From NCBI GenBank assembly GCA_023428915.1, contig JAEYWL010000079.1, positions 1 to 11,723 of the forward strand: a DNA stretch of 11,723 bases, given 5' to 3'. Positions 1-7,507 of this stretch are shown one piece after another. Under the pieces are notes generated by a model. That model made no database searches and was not told the DNA's origin. It was given only the letters and a program-made list of their open reading frames with translations. Position numbers and translations under genes: made by a program. Every line of letters starts with the position of its first letter. The first letter of the stretch is position 1. Source of the DNA: Verrucomicrobiota bacterium. Its GTDB lineage: Bacteria > Chlamydiota > Chlamydiia > Chlamydiales > JAEYWL01.

Positions 1-33
1 GAACAGGCCTGCACTTGCCAATTGAAACGCTAA

Positions 34-360
34 GCCCCTCGGCCAAGTCACGACTTGGCTCTTCGGGACTTATCCTTTCACTTGTCAAGTTCGGCAATGT
101 TCAAGCGTGATTTAGGGGCGCAACTTGGGTTTCAACTACGGCATACAACTCCTAAGAATATGGCCTTGGCAGGTCAACTCAGTGGACTTCTGATTCAAGC
201 CCTTAGAGAGATTGGTAAAGAAAATATGACTACTGAGCGAATTGAGCATTTGAAACGGATTATCCCTCTAAACAGGCGACAAGAACTACTTAAAGATATT
301 AGGCTTGCTCCAGAATGGATGCATTCCATTTTTAGAAAATTAGCTGAAAAAGATATATGA
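34..360 (+). pseudogene. C-terminal part of an AbiEi-like (DUF6088-type) antitoxin, 5' end missing or broken
   Basis: The conceptual protein ends in a stretch typical of DUF6088/AbiEi-type antitoxins of type IV toxin-antitoxin systems: TTPKNMALAGQLSGLLIQAL, then REIGK, a short helical segment, and LAPEWM near the C terminus. In the family this part follows an N-terminal winged-helix domain that binds the operon promoter. That domain is absent here. Reading upstream in the same frame, an apparently related stretch (APRPSHDLALRDLSFHLSSS, resembling the family's PSG-x-ALNKLGLSTQVPAK region) is preceded by an in-frame TAA at 31-33, so the gene is interrupted or runs off the window in another frame. 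The first possible start is TTG at 55, giving 101 residues against roughly 200 for the family. The stop overlaps the start of the toxin remnant by 4 bp (ATGA), the usual arrangement of these operons. Family identity is fairly secure. The pseudogene status is inferred from the stop and the missing domain. Confidence 0.7.
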
Positions 361-581
361 AACTTGAATTTTTAGAACTGCCCTCGTACGAACGGCGCCT
401 CTACATTGAACAAGCAGCCATTCAGAGAAATGTATCGCCTGTAATCATGGAAAAAGATTTTTGGGTTTGTTGGCTGCTTGATATTTTGTTCCAATCGGAA
501 TTTGCAAACAGTCTTGTATTCAAAGGTGGCATTTTCACCACCACTTTTAGTAGATACAAATGCTTTTGGGCACTTTTTTGA
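357..581 (+). pseudogene. Truncated AbiEii/AbiGii-type nucleotidyltransferase toxin (N-terminal remnant)
   Basis: The first 60 or so residues match the start of AbiEii/AbiGii toxins: LPSYERRLYIEQAA, then VSPVIMEKDFWVCWLL, then SLVFKGG at the expected spacing. AbiEii toxins are nucleotidyltransferase-fold enzymes of about 250-320 residues that are held in check by an AbiEi antitoxin. The FKGG motif normally continues as TSLSK and is followed by the acidic metal-binding residues (S-E-D-I-D-L). Here, directly after FKGG, the sequence changes to IFTTTFSRYKCFWALF and stops, giving 74 residues. All catalytic acidic residues are therefore missing and the product cannot be an active toxin. I found no continuation in the other two frames before 670, so this looks like a deletion or recombination junction near 533 rather than a simple frameshift. 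The ATG at 357 overlaps the antitoxin stop, which supports the start. Confidence 0.75.
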
Positions 582-669
582 ATTGATTTAGCGATTAGAA
601 GCTATTGCAAATTAGACATATTTAATAGTAAGATATTTCGGGCACAGGCACGTGTTATTTTAAAATCGC
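582..669. other. Short non-coding spacer after the toxin truncation
   Basis: This 88-base AT-rich stretch separates the broken toxin from the convergent 1114-residue gene. I see no convincing hairpin followed by a T-run for either strand, no tRNA and no insertion-sequence ends. It probably contains the non-toxin side of the junction that truncated the AbiEii remnant. Confidence 0.4.
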
Positions 670-3600
670 TTATGCCACGTACGTCCGAACAATCTGATGA
701 ATAATTTTCTCATCAAGGCCTAGCATTAACTTGCTGTTCATGGCATGAATCTCTCTGGAAAGCATACTTTCTAATAGTGCTTCAGGATCATCGTGCAAAT
801 TTGGATTGGCATTGGCTGGCTTATAAGGCGAGATTTGTTTGTTCACATAATTATGAATAAACTGTTCTTTATAGCTCTTTAACAGCCTATCCTTTAGCCA
901 ATGCGTAACAGAGTGCAGAATCGCTTGATTGATGATTTTATTGGCTAGATCTTTTAAATCGTCCTCGGATAATAACTGTACTGTATTCGTAGCAGCATAA
1001 GATTCACGCAACTTTTTGATTAAATTTGCCTTTAAATCCGGCTTTAATAACTGCGAGCTAAAAATTTGCATATACACTTGCGGCGTCATTATCTGGTGGT
1101 TTTCTTTTTCTGTTTTTTCGTAAATTTCAAGGAGCTTTAAACACTCCTCTTTCTGCCATTTTTCGCTATTTAAATACCCCGCTGATTGTTTTAAATGCAC
1201 AAGGTGCTCCGGGAATGGTTTTTCTTCCGGCAGCACTCCCCTCTTTTGCAAATCAGAAAGGTTCGTTTCCATTAGTTTTGTAATTTCCGGCAACTGCTTA
1301 TCAAACAGCTGCGCAGCTTCAATCTTGCGAATTGTTTCAAAGGTATCCGGAAAAATTTCATTCAGGGTTTGATTTAGCTTATAAGCCCTGTATACAGAAT
1401 ATACTAGGATAAATACTGATATTCCGGCTGCGGGTATTAAACCGATAGGGCCAAGAAAGCTGTACATCCACATCGAAAGAGGCACTGTTGCTGAGGCGCC
1501 TCCACTAATAATGCCAATCTGAGAAGCAAGCCGTATAAATTTTTCTTTGCCTCTTGAAGCCGAAAGTACGCGCCACCACTGCTGTAATTTAGTCTTAAGT
1601 GAGTTTGGCCTTAGAAGCAGCTGCGCTCGCTGGCTTACTCGATTTAGGAACTCCAGTTTGCCTTTTTCAACAGCGGAGTCCATGTAGGCTTGTCCATGGA
1701 ATATATTAGCAAACATTCTAAGCACTTGCAGTATTTCTGCAGAAGTTTCATCCGGAATCGAGTCAATGATATCGCGCACACTCTTATCGACCATTCCACG
1801 AAACAATCCCTGTCCAGCAGCCCATAATAGGCTAGTTATCGGATTATTTTTATCGAATCCCTTGTACATGTAGTAGCCAGTTTTCAGTACCCGGCCGGCA
1901 ATAGGCCCATGTCGTACGAGGTCGGCAAGGGCTCTAAAACGCAATTCATTTTCTGTATCAGGTTTTTCTTCAACAGGCTTGCCAAGAGCGCCCAAAATTG
2001 CATTAATAAATACTTTTGCTTTTAGGGTTGTTGCTGCACGCTGCAGTTCATTATTATTGCTAAATAGAATAACAACAAGCTGTGCAATATCCCGGATCAT
2101 AGTTGAGGCAGCCTTTGGATGTTCCGTCGCCCATTCTATGAAGGCCATGACTTCCCTTCTCAAAGGTTCTTGCCAAGTTTCTCCAGGCCCTACCTCTAAA
2201 TGGCTCCAAATTTTTTGCACATCGTAAAAGATATTATAGCCTAGGTCAGCAAGATCTTTGCGTTTATAAAACTCACTTGGATGAGTAAATTTGCTGGACC
2301 ACTGATTAAAGGAAACAGCTCGTTTCAATATGTCTGTAACATGTTGACTAATAGCATCAAGCATTGAAGTAGGCTGCAGATTATCATAAGTCCTTTGATA
2401 TTTTACGATAATGGCATCAAAATGCCTTGCTAAAGTGCCAATTTTTTCATCTATTCCAGTTGTTACTTCTCTATCAAGCATATTTTGATGATTGAGAACT
2501 TCAATTTCCTTATTGAGCTTATCCTCTAGCTTTGATAAAGGGACTTTGTATTTTTTGATATATTGTAAAATTTGCTGATTCACTAAAGGCTTATCATGTC
2601 CCGCCAGTTTTTCTGACAGCATTTGGATATAGGCGCCTTTTGGCACCTTTCCACTCATGGAAATAGTGCTGGGAAGGGATAATTCAGCCCAGCATAATTT
2701 TTGCAAATATACTTTAAGGTCTTGCTTGCCAGCTATTTCTGAAGTTCTTTTTTGAATGCCATCCCGGATCACGCGGCACTCAAAACGCGCTTTTTGCAGA
2801 TATTCGATAATTCTATCTAAAAACTTTTGATAAAGTTGTAAATTATTTTTTTTCAGGCAATTCTCAAAAGCAATGATTTCTTTTCCTGTTTTAGAAGGAT
2901 TATTGTTATTGATATTGACTAATTTTTTCCTTAGAACAATAAGTTTTTGATTAAAAGAATACTTTGCATTTTTTAGTTTATTCACTTCTTGTTGAAATTC
3001 ATAACCACTATTGTCATGAGAGCCAATAAGAATCCGCCCCCAAGGGGTATATCTCCAAAAAGAGTGGTTTTCACGCTTAACTTCTAAGAGTAACTTGGGG
3101 TCGACTAGACGTACTTGCTTATGCTGGAGAATTTTATTCTCTGCCAATCCCTGCCTTAATTCATAATTAACATTCAAACACAGTCTTTGTAAATATTCGT
3201 ATTTAGCCTCTTCTATGGGATTAAGCTCACGCTTTTCCTGTTCAGTGCCTTTGACAATGCTACTTTTCAATCTATGTAGAAATCTTTCTTTTGTATTACT
3301 AAGTTTTAGCGCCCCGCGCATAACTAATTCTTGATTAACAAGGAACTGGCGTATTTTCCTTTCAGGGTAATCTTTCTGCTCTAAATCACATACTACCGGT
3401 TCTAAATCCTTAAGACTTTCTAAAGCAGCAATATACCTTTCTTGCAATTTTTCCAGAAATGGCAGGGCTTCTTCAAACTTTTCCTCAACAATTGAAAAAA
3501 ACTGATCCTCTTCAAGAAGGGGGTCGCGTAGAAGTTCTTTAAACTGTCGAAAACGGTTGAGATAGATTTGTTTAAAATCACTCATTAATTGCTGTTCAGC

Positions 3601-4014
3601 AGTTCCCCAAAAAAGCCCAGGACTTTGCTTAACAATTAAAGGTTTTAATGACTTGCAATCAGCAACAATTTGATGGCCTTTTTTTACTACAAATAGATGC
3701 TTCTTTTGCAGAAGATTGGCTACCTTTGGCTCATTAATCACTCTCTCGGGTGAATAAAAAGAAAAGTAGAGTTTTAAATCACCAACAAGACGCTTAATGC
3801 TGCCAGACACTGTATCGCAATTTAAACGCATCCATGTAATTTTAGCGCTATTCCAAAAAGTACTTATATTTGATGAGGATTGTACATATCTTTCTTGCGC
3901 TTGTTTAATGGAAATTTGAAAAGAATTTAACCGAATTTCTTCTTCAAATTTATGAATAAAATCTTTAAACTGCTCTTGGGTTTCAATTAAAAGTGGATCC
4001 ACAACAAAAACCAA
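670..4014 (-). CDS. Unrecognised 1114-residue protein with a C-terminal-half hydrophobic hairpin
   Basis: I do not recognise this protein. It is long, charged and mostly helical in character, with many Lys/Glu/Gln-rich stretches in residues 1-600 that could form coiled coils. There is no signal peptide. One strongly hydrophobic region at about residues 833-875 has two lobes separated by a G-P-I-G turn (SMWMYSFLGPIGLIPAAG, then ISVFILVYSVY), followed by basic residues. This bilobed arrangement resembles the hairpin of chlamydial inclusion-membrane (Inc) proteins, but a generic membrane hairpin fits equally well. The remaining 240 residues are hydrophilic. The start is uncertain: an in-frame stop lies at 4021-4023, and the only early options are TTG at 4014 and GTG at 4002. 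Neither has a Shine-Dalgarno sequence, and the first ATG lies only around codon 62. It is the last gene in a leftward run behind Dps and the phosphoribosyltransferase, 76 bp downstream of the latter. A secreted or membrane effector is possible but unproven. Confidence 0.8.
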   Translation of the reverse strand: MVFVVDPLLIETQEQFKDFIHKFEEEIRLNSFQISIKQAQERYVQSSSNISTFWNSAKITWMRLNCDTVSGSIKRLVGDLKLYFSFYSPERVINEPKVANLLQKKHLFVVKKGHQIVADCKSLKPLIVKQSPGLFWGTAEQQLMSDFKQIYLNRFRQFKELLRDPLLEEDQFFSIVEEKFEEALPFLEKLQERYIAALESLKDLEPVVCDLEQKDYPERKIRQFLVNQELVMRGALKLSNTKERFLHRLKSSIVKGTEQEKRELNPIEEAKYEYLQRLCLNVNYELRQGLAENKILQHKQVRLVDPKLLLEVKRENHSFWRYTPWGRILIGSHDNSGYEFQQEVNKLKNAKYSFNQKLIVLRKKLVNINNNNPSKTGKEIIAFENCLKKNNLQLYQKFLDRIIEYLQKARFECRVIRDGIQKRTSEIAGKQDLKVYLQKLCWAELSLPSTISMSGKVPKGAYIQMLSEKLAGHDKPLVNQQILQYIKKYKVPLSKLEDKLNKEIEVLNHQNMLDREVTTGIDEKIGTLARHFDAIIVKYQRTYDNLQPTSMLDAISQHVTDILKRAVSFNQWSSKFTHPSEFYKRKDLADLGYNIFYDVQKIWSHLEVGPGETWQEPLRREVMAFIEWATEHPKAASTMIRDIAQLVVILFSNNNELQRAATTLKAKVFINAILGALGKPVEEKPDTENELRFRALADLVRHGPIAGRVLKTGYYMYKGFDKNNPITSLLWAAGQGLFRGMVDKSVRDIIDSIPDETSAEILQVLRMFANIFHGQAYMDSAVEKGKLEFLNRVSQRAQLLLRPNSLKTKLQQWWRVLSASRGKEKFIRLASQIGIISGGASATVPLSMWMYSFLGPIGLIPAAGISVFILVYSVYRAYKLNQTLNEIFPDTFETIRKIEAAQLFDKQLPEITKLMETNLSDLQKRGVLPEEKPFPEHLVHLKQSAGYLNSEKWQKEECLKLLEIYEKTEKENHQIMTPQVYMQIFSSQLLKPDLKANLIKKLRESYAATNTVQLLSEDDLKDLANKIINQAILHSVTHWLKDRLLKSYKEQFIHNYVNKQISPYKPANANPNLHDDPEALLESMLSREIHAMNSKLMLGLDEKIIHQIVRTYVA

Positions 4015-4090
4015 TTTATATTAAATAGAATGGATTTTTGTAACAGAATATGATTAAGAGAATATAAAGAGTTTGATTTCAAATTCAGGG

Positions 4091-4720
4091 TTAAAAATTT
4101 AGGGCATCCATAACTTCTTCGTCTGTGGTTTGTTGAAAATGTTCGTAAAACTCTCCCACAGCAAAAAAAGAAAAAGGAGTAAATAGGCAGTAACACTCAT
4201 TCACTTCTTTTTTAATCATCTCCAAAGTATCTATGGGGCCGACAGGTACCGCAACGATAATTTTACTGGCTCCTGCCTGTTTTACTCCTTTTATGGCTGC
4301 TAACATGGTGAATCCGGTAGCAAGCCCATCATCAACTAGCATGATGCATCTGTCTTTAATTTGTCTTACAGGCTTGTCTATTCTATACTTATGCAAACGC
4401 ATCTGCGCTCTAGCTGTTTCCTCCGCGACTGCATGTTGAATATAACTTGCCGAAATTCCATAGGCGTGTATAGCTTCTTGATTCAAACATACATCTCCTG
4501 ATTCTGATACCGCTCCGATTGCATATTCAGGGCTATCCGGAGCGGTAATCTTTCTTGGACAAGTGATATCTAAAGGGAGCTGAAGCATTTTAGCTACTTC
4601 TGCAGCAACAATAACCCCGCCCCGCGGCAAACCAAGCACAAGAGTGTTATGCGCTCCATTATATTGCTGCAATATTGATGCCAGCTTCTTACCAGCTTCT
4701 CGCCTATCTTTAAACATCAT
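4091..4720 (-). CDS. Predicted phosphoribosyltransferase (PRTase type I fold, COG1926-like)
   Basis: This is a 209-residue protein of the type I phosphoribosyltransferase fold. LVLGLPRGGVIVA at residues 27-39 is the N-terminal nucleotide-loop motif of the family. The PRPP-binding signature is IMLVDDGLATGFTM at 126-139, with the acidic pair D130-D131 and T138. The C terminus (FFAVGEFYEHFQQTTDEEV) is characteristic of the COG1926 group of predicted phosphoribosyltransferases. The true base or acceptor substrate of this group is not established, so no specific salvage reaction can be assigned. It should be cytoplasmic. The start is one of two adjacent ATGs at 4720 and 4717, both lying 4-7 bp after the Dps stop, so the gene is very probably co-transcribed with Dps and translationally coupled. 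The upstream Shine-Dalgarno is weak. The pairing with Dps suggests a starvation or stress role, which is inference. Confidence 0.88.
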   Translation of the reverse strand: MMFKDRREAGKKLASILQQYNGAHNTLVLGLPRGGVIVAAEVAKMLQLPLDITCPRKITAPDSPEYAIGAVSESGDVCLNQEAIHAYGISASYIQHAVAEETARAQMRLHKYRIDKPVRQIKDRCIMLVDDGLATGFTMLAAIKGVKQAGASKIIVAVPVGPIDTLEMIKKEVNECYCLFTPFSFFAVGEFYEHFQQTTDEEVMDALNF

Positions 4721-4724
4721 AACA

Positions 4725-5195
4725 TTACTTAGGCAAATGGCTTTTTAGCATCCATAATGTTTTTTCATGGAATCTTAGACGATCTATTAATAGATCGGCA
4801 GTTCCTTCATCATTATCTTCCTGGTCTAAGTGTATTTGCGGGCGAATCTGCTCAATAAGAGCTTCATGGTCGCGAATAAGCGTTTTAATCATTTCATTTG
4901 CTGAAAGATTATTACTTGACTCTTTGATTGTAGCAAGTTTGAGAATTTCAGCAAGCGAGCCAGGAGTTTTTGCCCCCAAGCCTCTAATTCTTTCAGCAAT
5001 CACATCAATTGCTTCCTCAAAGTCTTCGTATTGTTCTTCGAAAAATTTGTGCAGAGAATAAAAACGTGGATCTTCAACATTCCAGTGGAAATTTTGGGTC
5101 TTTACATACAAAATATAGCTGTTTGCAAAAAAAGCAGCTAAGTCCTTTGCAATCCTTTGATATGCTTTTTTGGAAATAATTTTATTAATACTCAC
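4725..5195 (-). CDS. dps: Dps/ferritin-like DNA-protection protein
   Basis: This is a Dps-family mini-ferritin. Dps proteins form 12-subunit shells that oxidise ferrous iron, using hydrogen peroxide in many members, and store it as ferric mineral; some also coat DNA in starved cells. Counting from the upstream ATG at 5207, the ferroxidase-centre residues are all present at canonical spacing: H41 (NFHWNV), H53 (SLHKFFEEQY), D68 and E72 (EEAIDVIAERIRGLG). In the family, two come from each of two neighbouring subunits. I prefer GTG at 5195 over the ATG at 5207, because GGAGG at 5201-5205 lies 5 bases before that GTG and would be inside the coding region if the ATG were used. This gives 156 residues, normal for the family. 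The short N-terminal tail has two or three lysines, so DNA binding cannot be judged. It is the first gene of the leftward run. No Fur or OxyR/PerR-type site could be identified. Confidence 0.93.
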   Translation of the reverse strand: MSINKIISKKAYQRIAKDLAAFFANSYILYVKTQNFHWNVEDPRFYSLHKFFEEQYEDFEEAIDVIAERIRGLGAKTPGSLAEILKLATIKESSNNLSANEMIKTLIRDHEALIEQIRPQIHLDQEDNDEGTADLLIDRLRFHEKTLWMLKSHLPK

Positions 5196-5199
5196 TAAT
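5170..5199 (+). promoter_or_regulatory. Possible sigma70-like promoter for the rightward kinase-like operon, inside the 5' end of dps
   Basis: TTGGAA at 5170-5175 is followed after 18 bases by ACTAAT at 5194-5199. Each box matches the consensus at four of six positions. Only 26 bases separate the two divergent start codons, so any promoter for the rightward operon must overlap the beginning of dps. AT-rich DNA produces such matches by chance, hence the low confidence. Confidence 0.25.
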
Positions 5200-5200
5200 A

Positions 5201-5205
5201 CCTCC
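5201..5205 (-). promoter_or_regulatory. Shine-Dalgarno GGAGG that places the dps start at GTG 5195
   Basis: Read on the minus strand the sequence is ATG-GAGGTATTA-GTG. GGAGG sits 5 bases before the in-frame GTG, which is ideal spacing. The upstream ATG at 5207 has no comparable ribosome-binding site. Confidence 0.7.
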
Positions 5206-5221
5206 ATATTTATTGCAACTT

Positions 5222-6136
5222 ATGAAAACTCTATTTCTTTTTCGTTCAAAAACTGGTTATGCCTGTCTATTCCTGCTTATTACCCTTATCGGATTTGGTC
5301 TAGAAAGAACCTATAATTATCTCAATGATGGATTTTGCGTTTCCTGTATATATTCAGAATTTTCTCACAGAGAAAACTGGCAACCGCCTTTGCAAACAAT
5401 ACTGATTGAAACGCAAGTAAAAGAAATACTCAATCAAAAATTTACTTACCTTGGCAAAGGGGCGCAATTTTACGCTTTTGAAAGTGCCGATGGCCAATAT
5501 GTTTTAAAAATTGTTAAGCAAAAGCACACACGCGCTAGTTGGTGGGAGCAAATTCCGCTAAAAATCGCCTCCCTTGAAAAAAGCAGAGTTGACAGCCTTA
5601 ACAGAAAGCAAAAACGGGTTAAGCAACTGCTTGAAAGCGTAAAACTATCCTATGAAGAACTTCCTGAAGAAACTGGAATCATCTATGTCCATTTAACACC
5701 TACAGATCATTTGAAGACTAAACTTTCTTTTTTTGATAAAATCGGTTTCAAGTATACATTTCAAGCAGATAATACAGAATTTATCCTGCAAAAAAAAGCC
5801 GTCCCGCTTTTAACAGCTATTGATAATGCTATGACGCAGAATAATTTAGCAGGGGCGGTAGACATTCTGCAAAAAATAAGAGATCTTTACTGCAACTGCG
5901 CTGAAAAAGGCATAATTGATAAAGACAGGGCACAAACAGCCTTGATGCGAAACCTTGGGATATTGCACAACAAGGTTATATTTATCGATGTTGGCTTACT
6001 GTCTAAAGATCCTGAAATAATTAACACAGAAAATATTAATAGCGATATAATGTTTCGCTCTAAAGGTTTCATTTCTTGGATGCAAAAAAATCACCCAGTT
6101 TTAACTCCTTATTATATAAATATATTAGAAGAATAA
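5222..6136 (+). CDS. Membrane-anchored protein with kinase-fold-like motifs
   Basis: This 304-residue protein begins with an N-terminal hydrophobic segment at about residues 12-27 (TGYACLFLLITLIGFGLE), a probable signal anchor. The rest contains motifs arranged like a protein-kinase fold. A glycine-rich loop, YLGKGAQFYAF, has G78 and G80. A beta-strand lysine follows (YVLKIVK, K96). Next comes a hinge-like EFILQKKAVPLL, then GIIDKDRAQ (D233, D235), RNLGIL (N244) and FIDVG (D256), in the positions of the catalytic loop, the metal-binding Asn and the DFG motif. No exact HRD motif or long activation loop is present, so it may be an atypical kinase or a pseudokinase; sequence alone does not decide. 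I numbered from ATG 5222. A TTG three codons earlier (5213) also opens the frame, and neither start has a clear Shine-Dalgarno. The gene is divergent from dps and followed after 3 bp by the 455-residue gene, so the two form an operon. Confidence 0.65.
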   Translation: MKTLFLFRSKTGYACLFLLITLIGFGLERTYNYLNDGFCVSCIYSEFSHRENWQPPLQTILIETQVKEILNQKFTYLGKGAQFYAFESADGQYVLKIVKQKHTRASWWEQIPLKIASLEKSRVDSLNRKQKRVKQLLESVKLSYEELPEETGIIYVHLTPTDHLKTKLSFFDKIGFKYTFQADNTEFILQKKAVPLLTAIDNAMTQNNLAGAVDILQKIRDLYCNCAEKGIIDKDRAQTALMRNLGILHNKVIFIDVGLLSKDPEIINTENINSDIMFRSKGFISWMQKNHPVLTPYYINILEE

Positions 6137-6139
6137 AAA

Positions 6140-7507
6140 ATGTACTTAATAAATGAGCTTATCCATAAATACGATCTTCGCATGTATGAGCAGGGGCGAA
6201 GCTTAGCTTCAACCCTTTCAATGGCAAGATGCCAAGGCTTTTCACAGGAAAAGAGGATATTTCTTTACTGCAAATTCCATGCATTAGATACCCTTTTTCG
6301 CGTAGAAAGGGCTGCTGCTTTAATATTTTTGGCCAGCGCTGTTACTATAACATCGGTTTTTATGCCCGCAGGCTTGATTTTATCACCCGCTTTGCTTTTC
6401 AAAAGCAGCACGGTCAGCCAGGCTGTAAAAAAATTCTTCAAATTATTGGTGCATGAATTTGTTGTATTTAAAAATGTCGTTATCAGTTTATTCTTTAGCA
6501 CCTATTTTTTAAAAAATCAAAAAGCAGACTTAAAATTTTCGTGGATGAAAGCCATTAATGAACCAATTTCTTCATTTACAGGTAAACAAAGCGAGCTAGA
6601 AGCTGTTCTGCTAGAACAAGTCATTAAGTCAGAGTCTTTTGACAAAAAACTTACAAAAAACAATAAAAACATTCCCCCTATAAGAAACCATTTTGAAGCA
6701 TTTTTAAAAGAGAATAGCAAACATCTTAAATTCACTCCTTCTAAAATTTATGTGCAAAACATAGAAAGCTTTAGCACACAAGAGGAAAAAATTGCAAAAA
6801 TTGTTGCCGATTATTTGCATGTCCTTTTTCAGATACCGGTTGAGTTGTCCACCAAAAAAGAAACCTGCCAAACGATTATTGACAAATTTTTGCAAATTCA
6901 TAAGAGCACCGGAACATGGGGAACTCTTGGCCGGCTCAAGAAGCATTTGAGTGAAATTTTCCCAAGGCGTTTAGGATCCAACCTGGCATACGAAGGAAAT
7001 GCCTTTGCTTCCATGCTTAATAGTGTAATTCAAAGCGAAAGAAAACAAAGTGATGAAGCCATTATAGGCATAGTAAGAGCCTCTTTATACACTGAAGAAA
7101 AAATACACAAACCACTTATAGTTAGTGATCAAGCAGCAAAAACAGCTATCTGCTCCTTAGAAGATTTGCGTTCAGGGGATAAGAATAAAGGCTTTGAAAT
7201 ACTTTTAAAGCGAATTCTAAAAATTGCTTCCCATGAAATGGCACGTTTTGCCTCTCTGCCGACCTGTAAAAGCTATTTATGCGGACTTAACACCTCTGAA
7301 AACCTGCAAGGATTAGACCAAAAGCATTTGCTGCTTTGCTCAAAGGACTTGGCCAAAATTGCCTATTTTCGCAAAAACATTACGCTCTTAGATTTATACA
7401 AAAAGCTATATCAGTTTTTCGAAACCTTCGAGCAACAATATGGAATGAAGTGCAATTTCACTAACGAGAAGAAGTACCTGCAGAAGAGAATCTTCGCTAT
7501 GGTCTAA
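6140..7507 (+). CDS. Unrecognised 455-residue membrane protein, partner of the kinase-like gene
   Basis: I cannot assign this protein to a family. The first 58 residues are charged and have no signal peptide. Two hydrophobic regions follow. The first, at about residues 59-87, is long and has a glycine/proline turn (FLASAVTITSVFMPAGLILS); the second lies at about 106-125 (FVVFKNVVISLFFSTYFL). The remaining 325 residues are hydrophilic and Lys-rich and likely soluble on one side of the membrane, with several Cys residues in the last 100 (LPTCKSYLCGLN, LLLCSK). The ATG at 6140 follows the stop of the kinase-like gene by 3 bp, so the two are almost certainly co-transcribed and probably act together. 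The long first hydrophobic region again recalls the bilobed segments of chlamydial Inc proteins, but that is only a resemblance. The stop (TAA 7505-7507) overlaps the stop of the convergent Hsp70 gene. Confidence 0.75.
   Translation: MYLINELIHKYDLRMYEQGRSLASTLSMARCQGFSQEKRIFLYCKFHALDTLFRVERAAALIFLASAVTITSVFMPAGLILSPALLFKSSTVSQAVKKFFKLLVHEFVVFKNVVISLFFSTYFLKNQKADLKFSWMKAINEPISSFTGKQSELEAVLLEQVIKSESFDKKLTKNNKNIPPIRNHFEAFLKENSKHLKFTPSKIYVQNIESFSTQEEKIAKIVADYLHVLFQIPVELSTKKETCQTIIDKFLQIHKSTGTWGTLGRLKKHLSEIFPRRLGSNLAYEGNAFASMLNSVIQSERKQSDEAIIGIVRASLYTEEKIHKPLIVSDQAAKTAICSLEDLRSGDKNKGFEILLKRILKIASHEMARFASLPTCKSYLCGLNTSENLQGLDQKHLLLCSKDLAKIAYFRKNITLLDLYKKLYQFFETFEQQYGMKCNFTNEKKYLQKRIFAMV

Noticed and set aside
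1979..2227. An 82-residue open frame on the plus strand opposite the 1114-residue gene
   Set aside because: It is fully antisense to a long open frame with better coding character and has no recognisable domain, so it is treated as a shadow.
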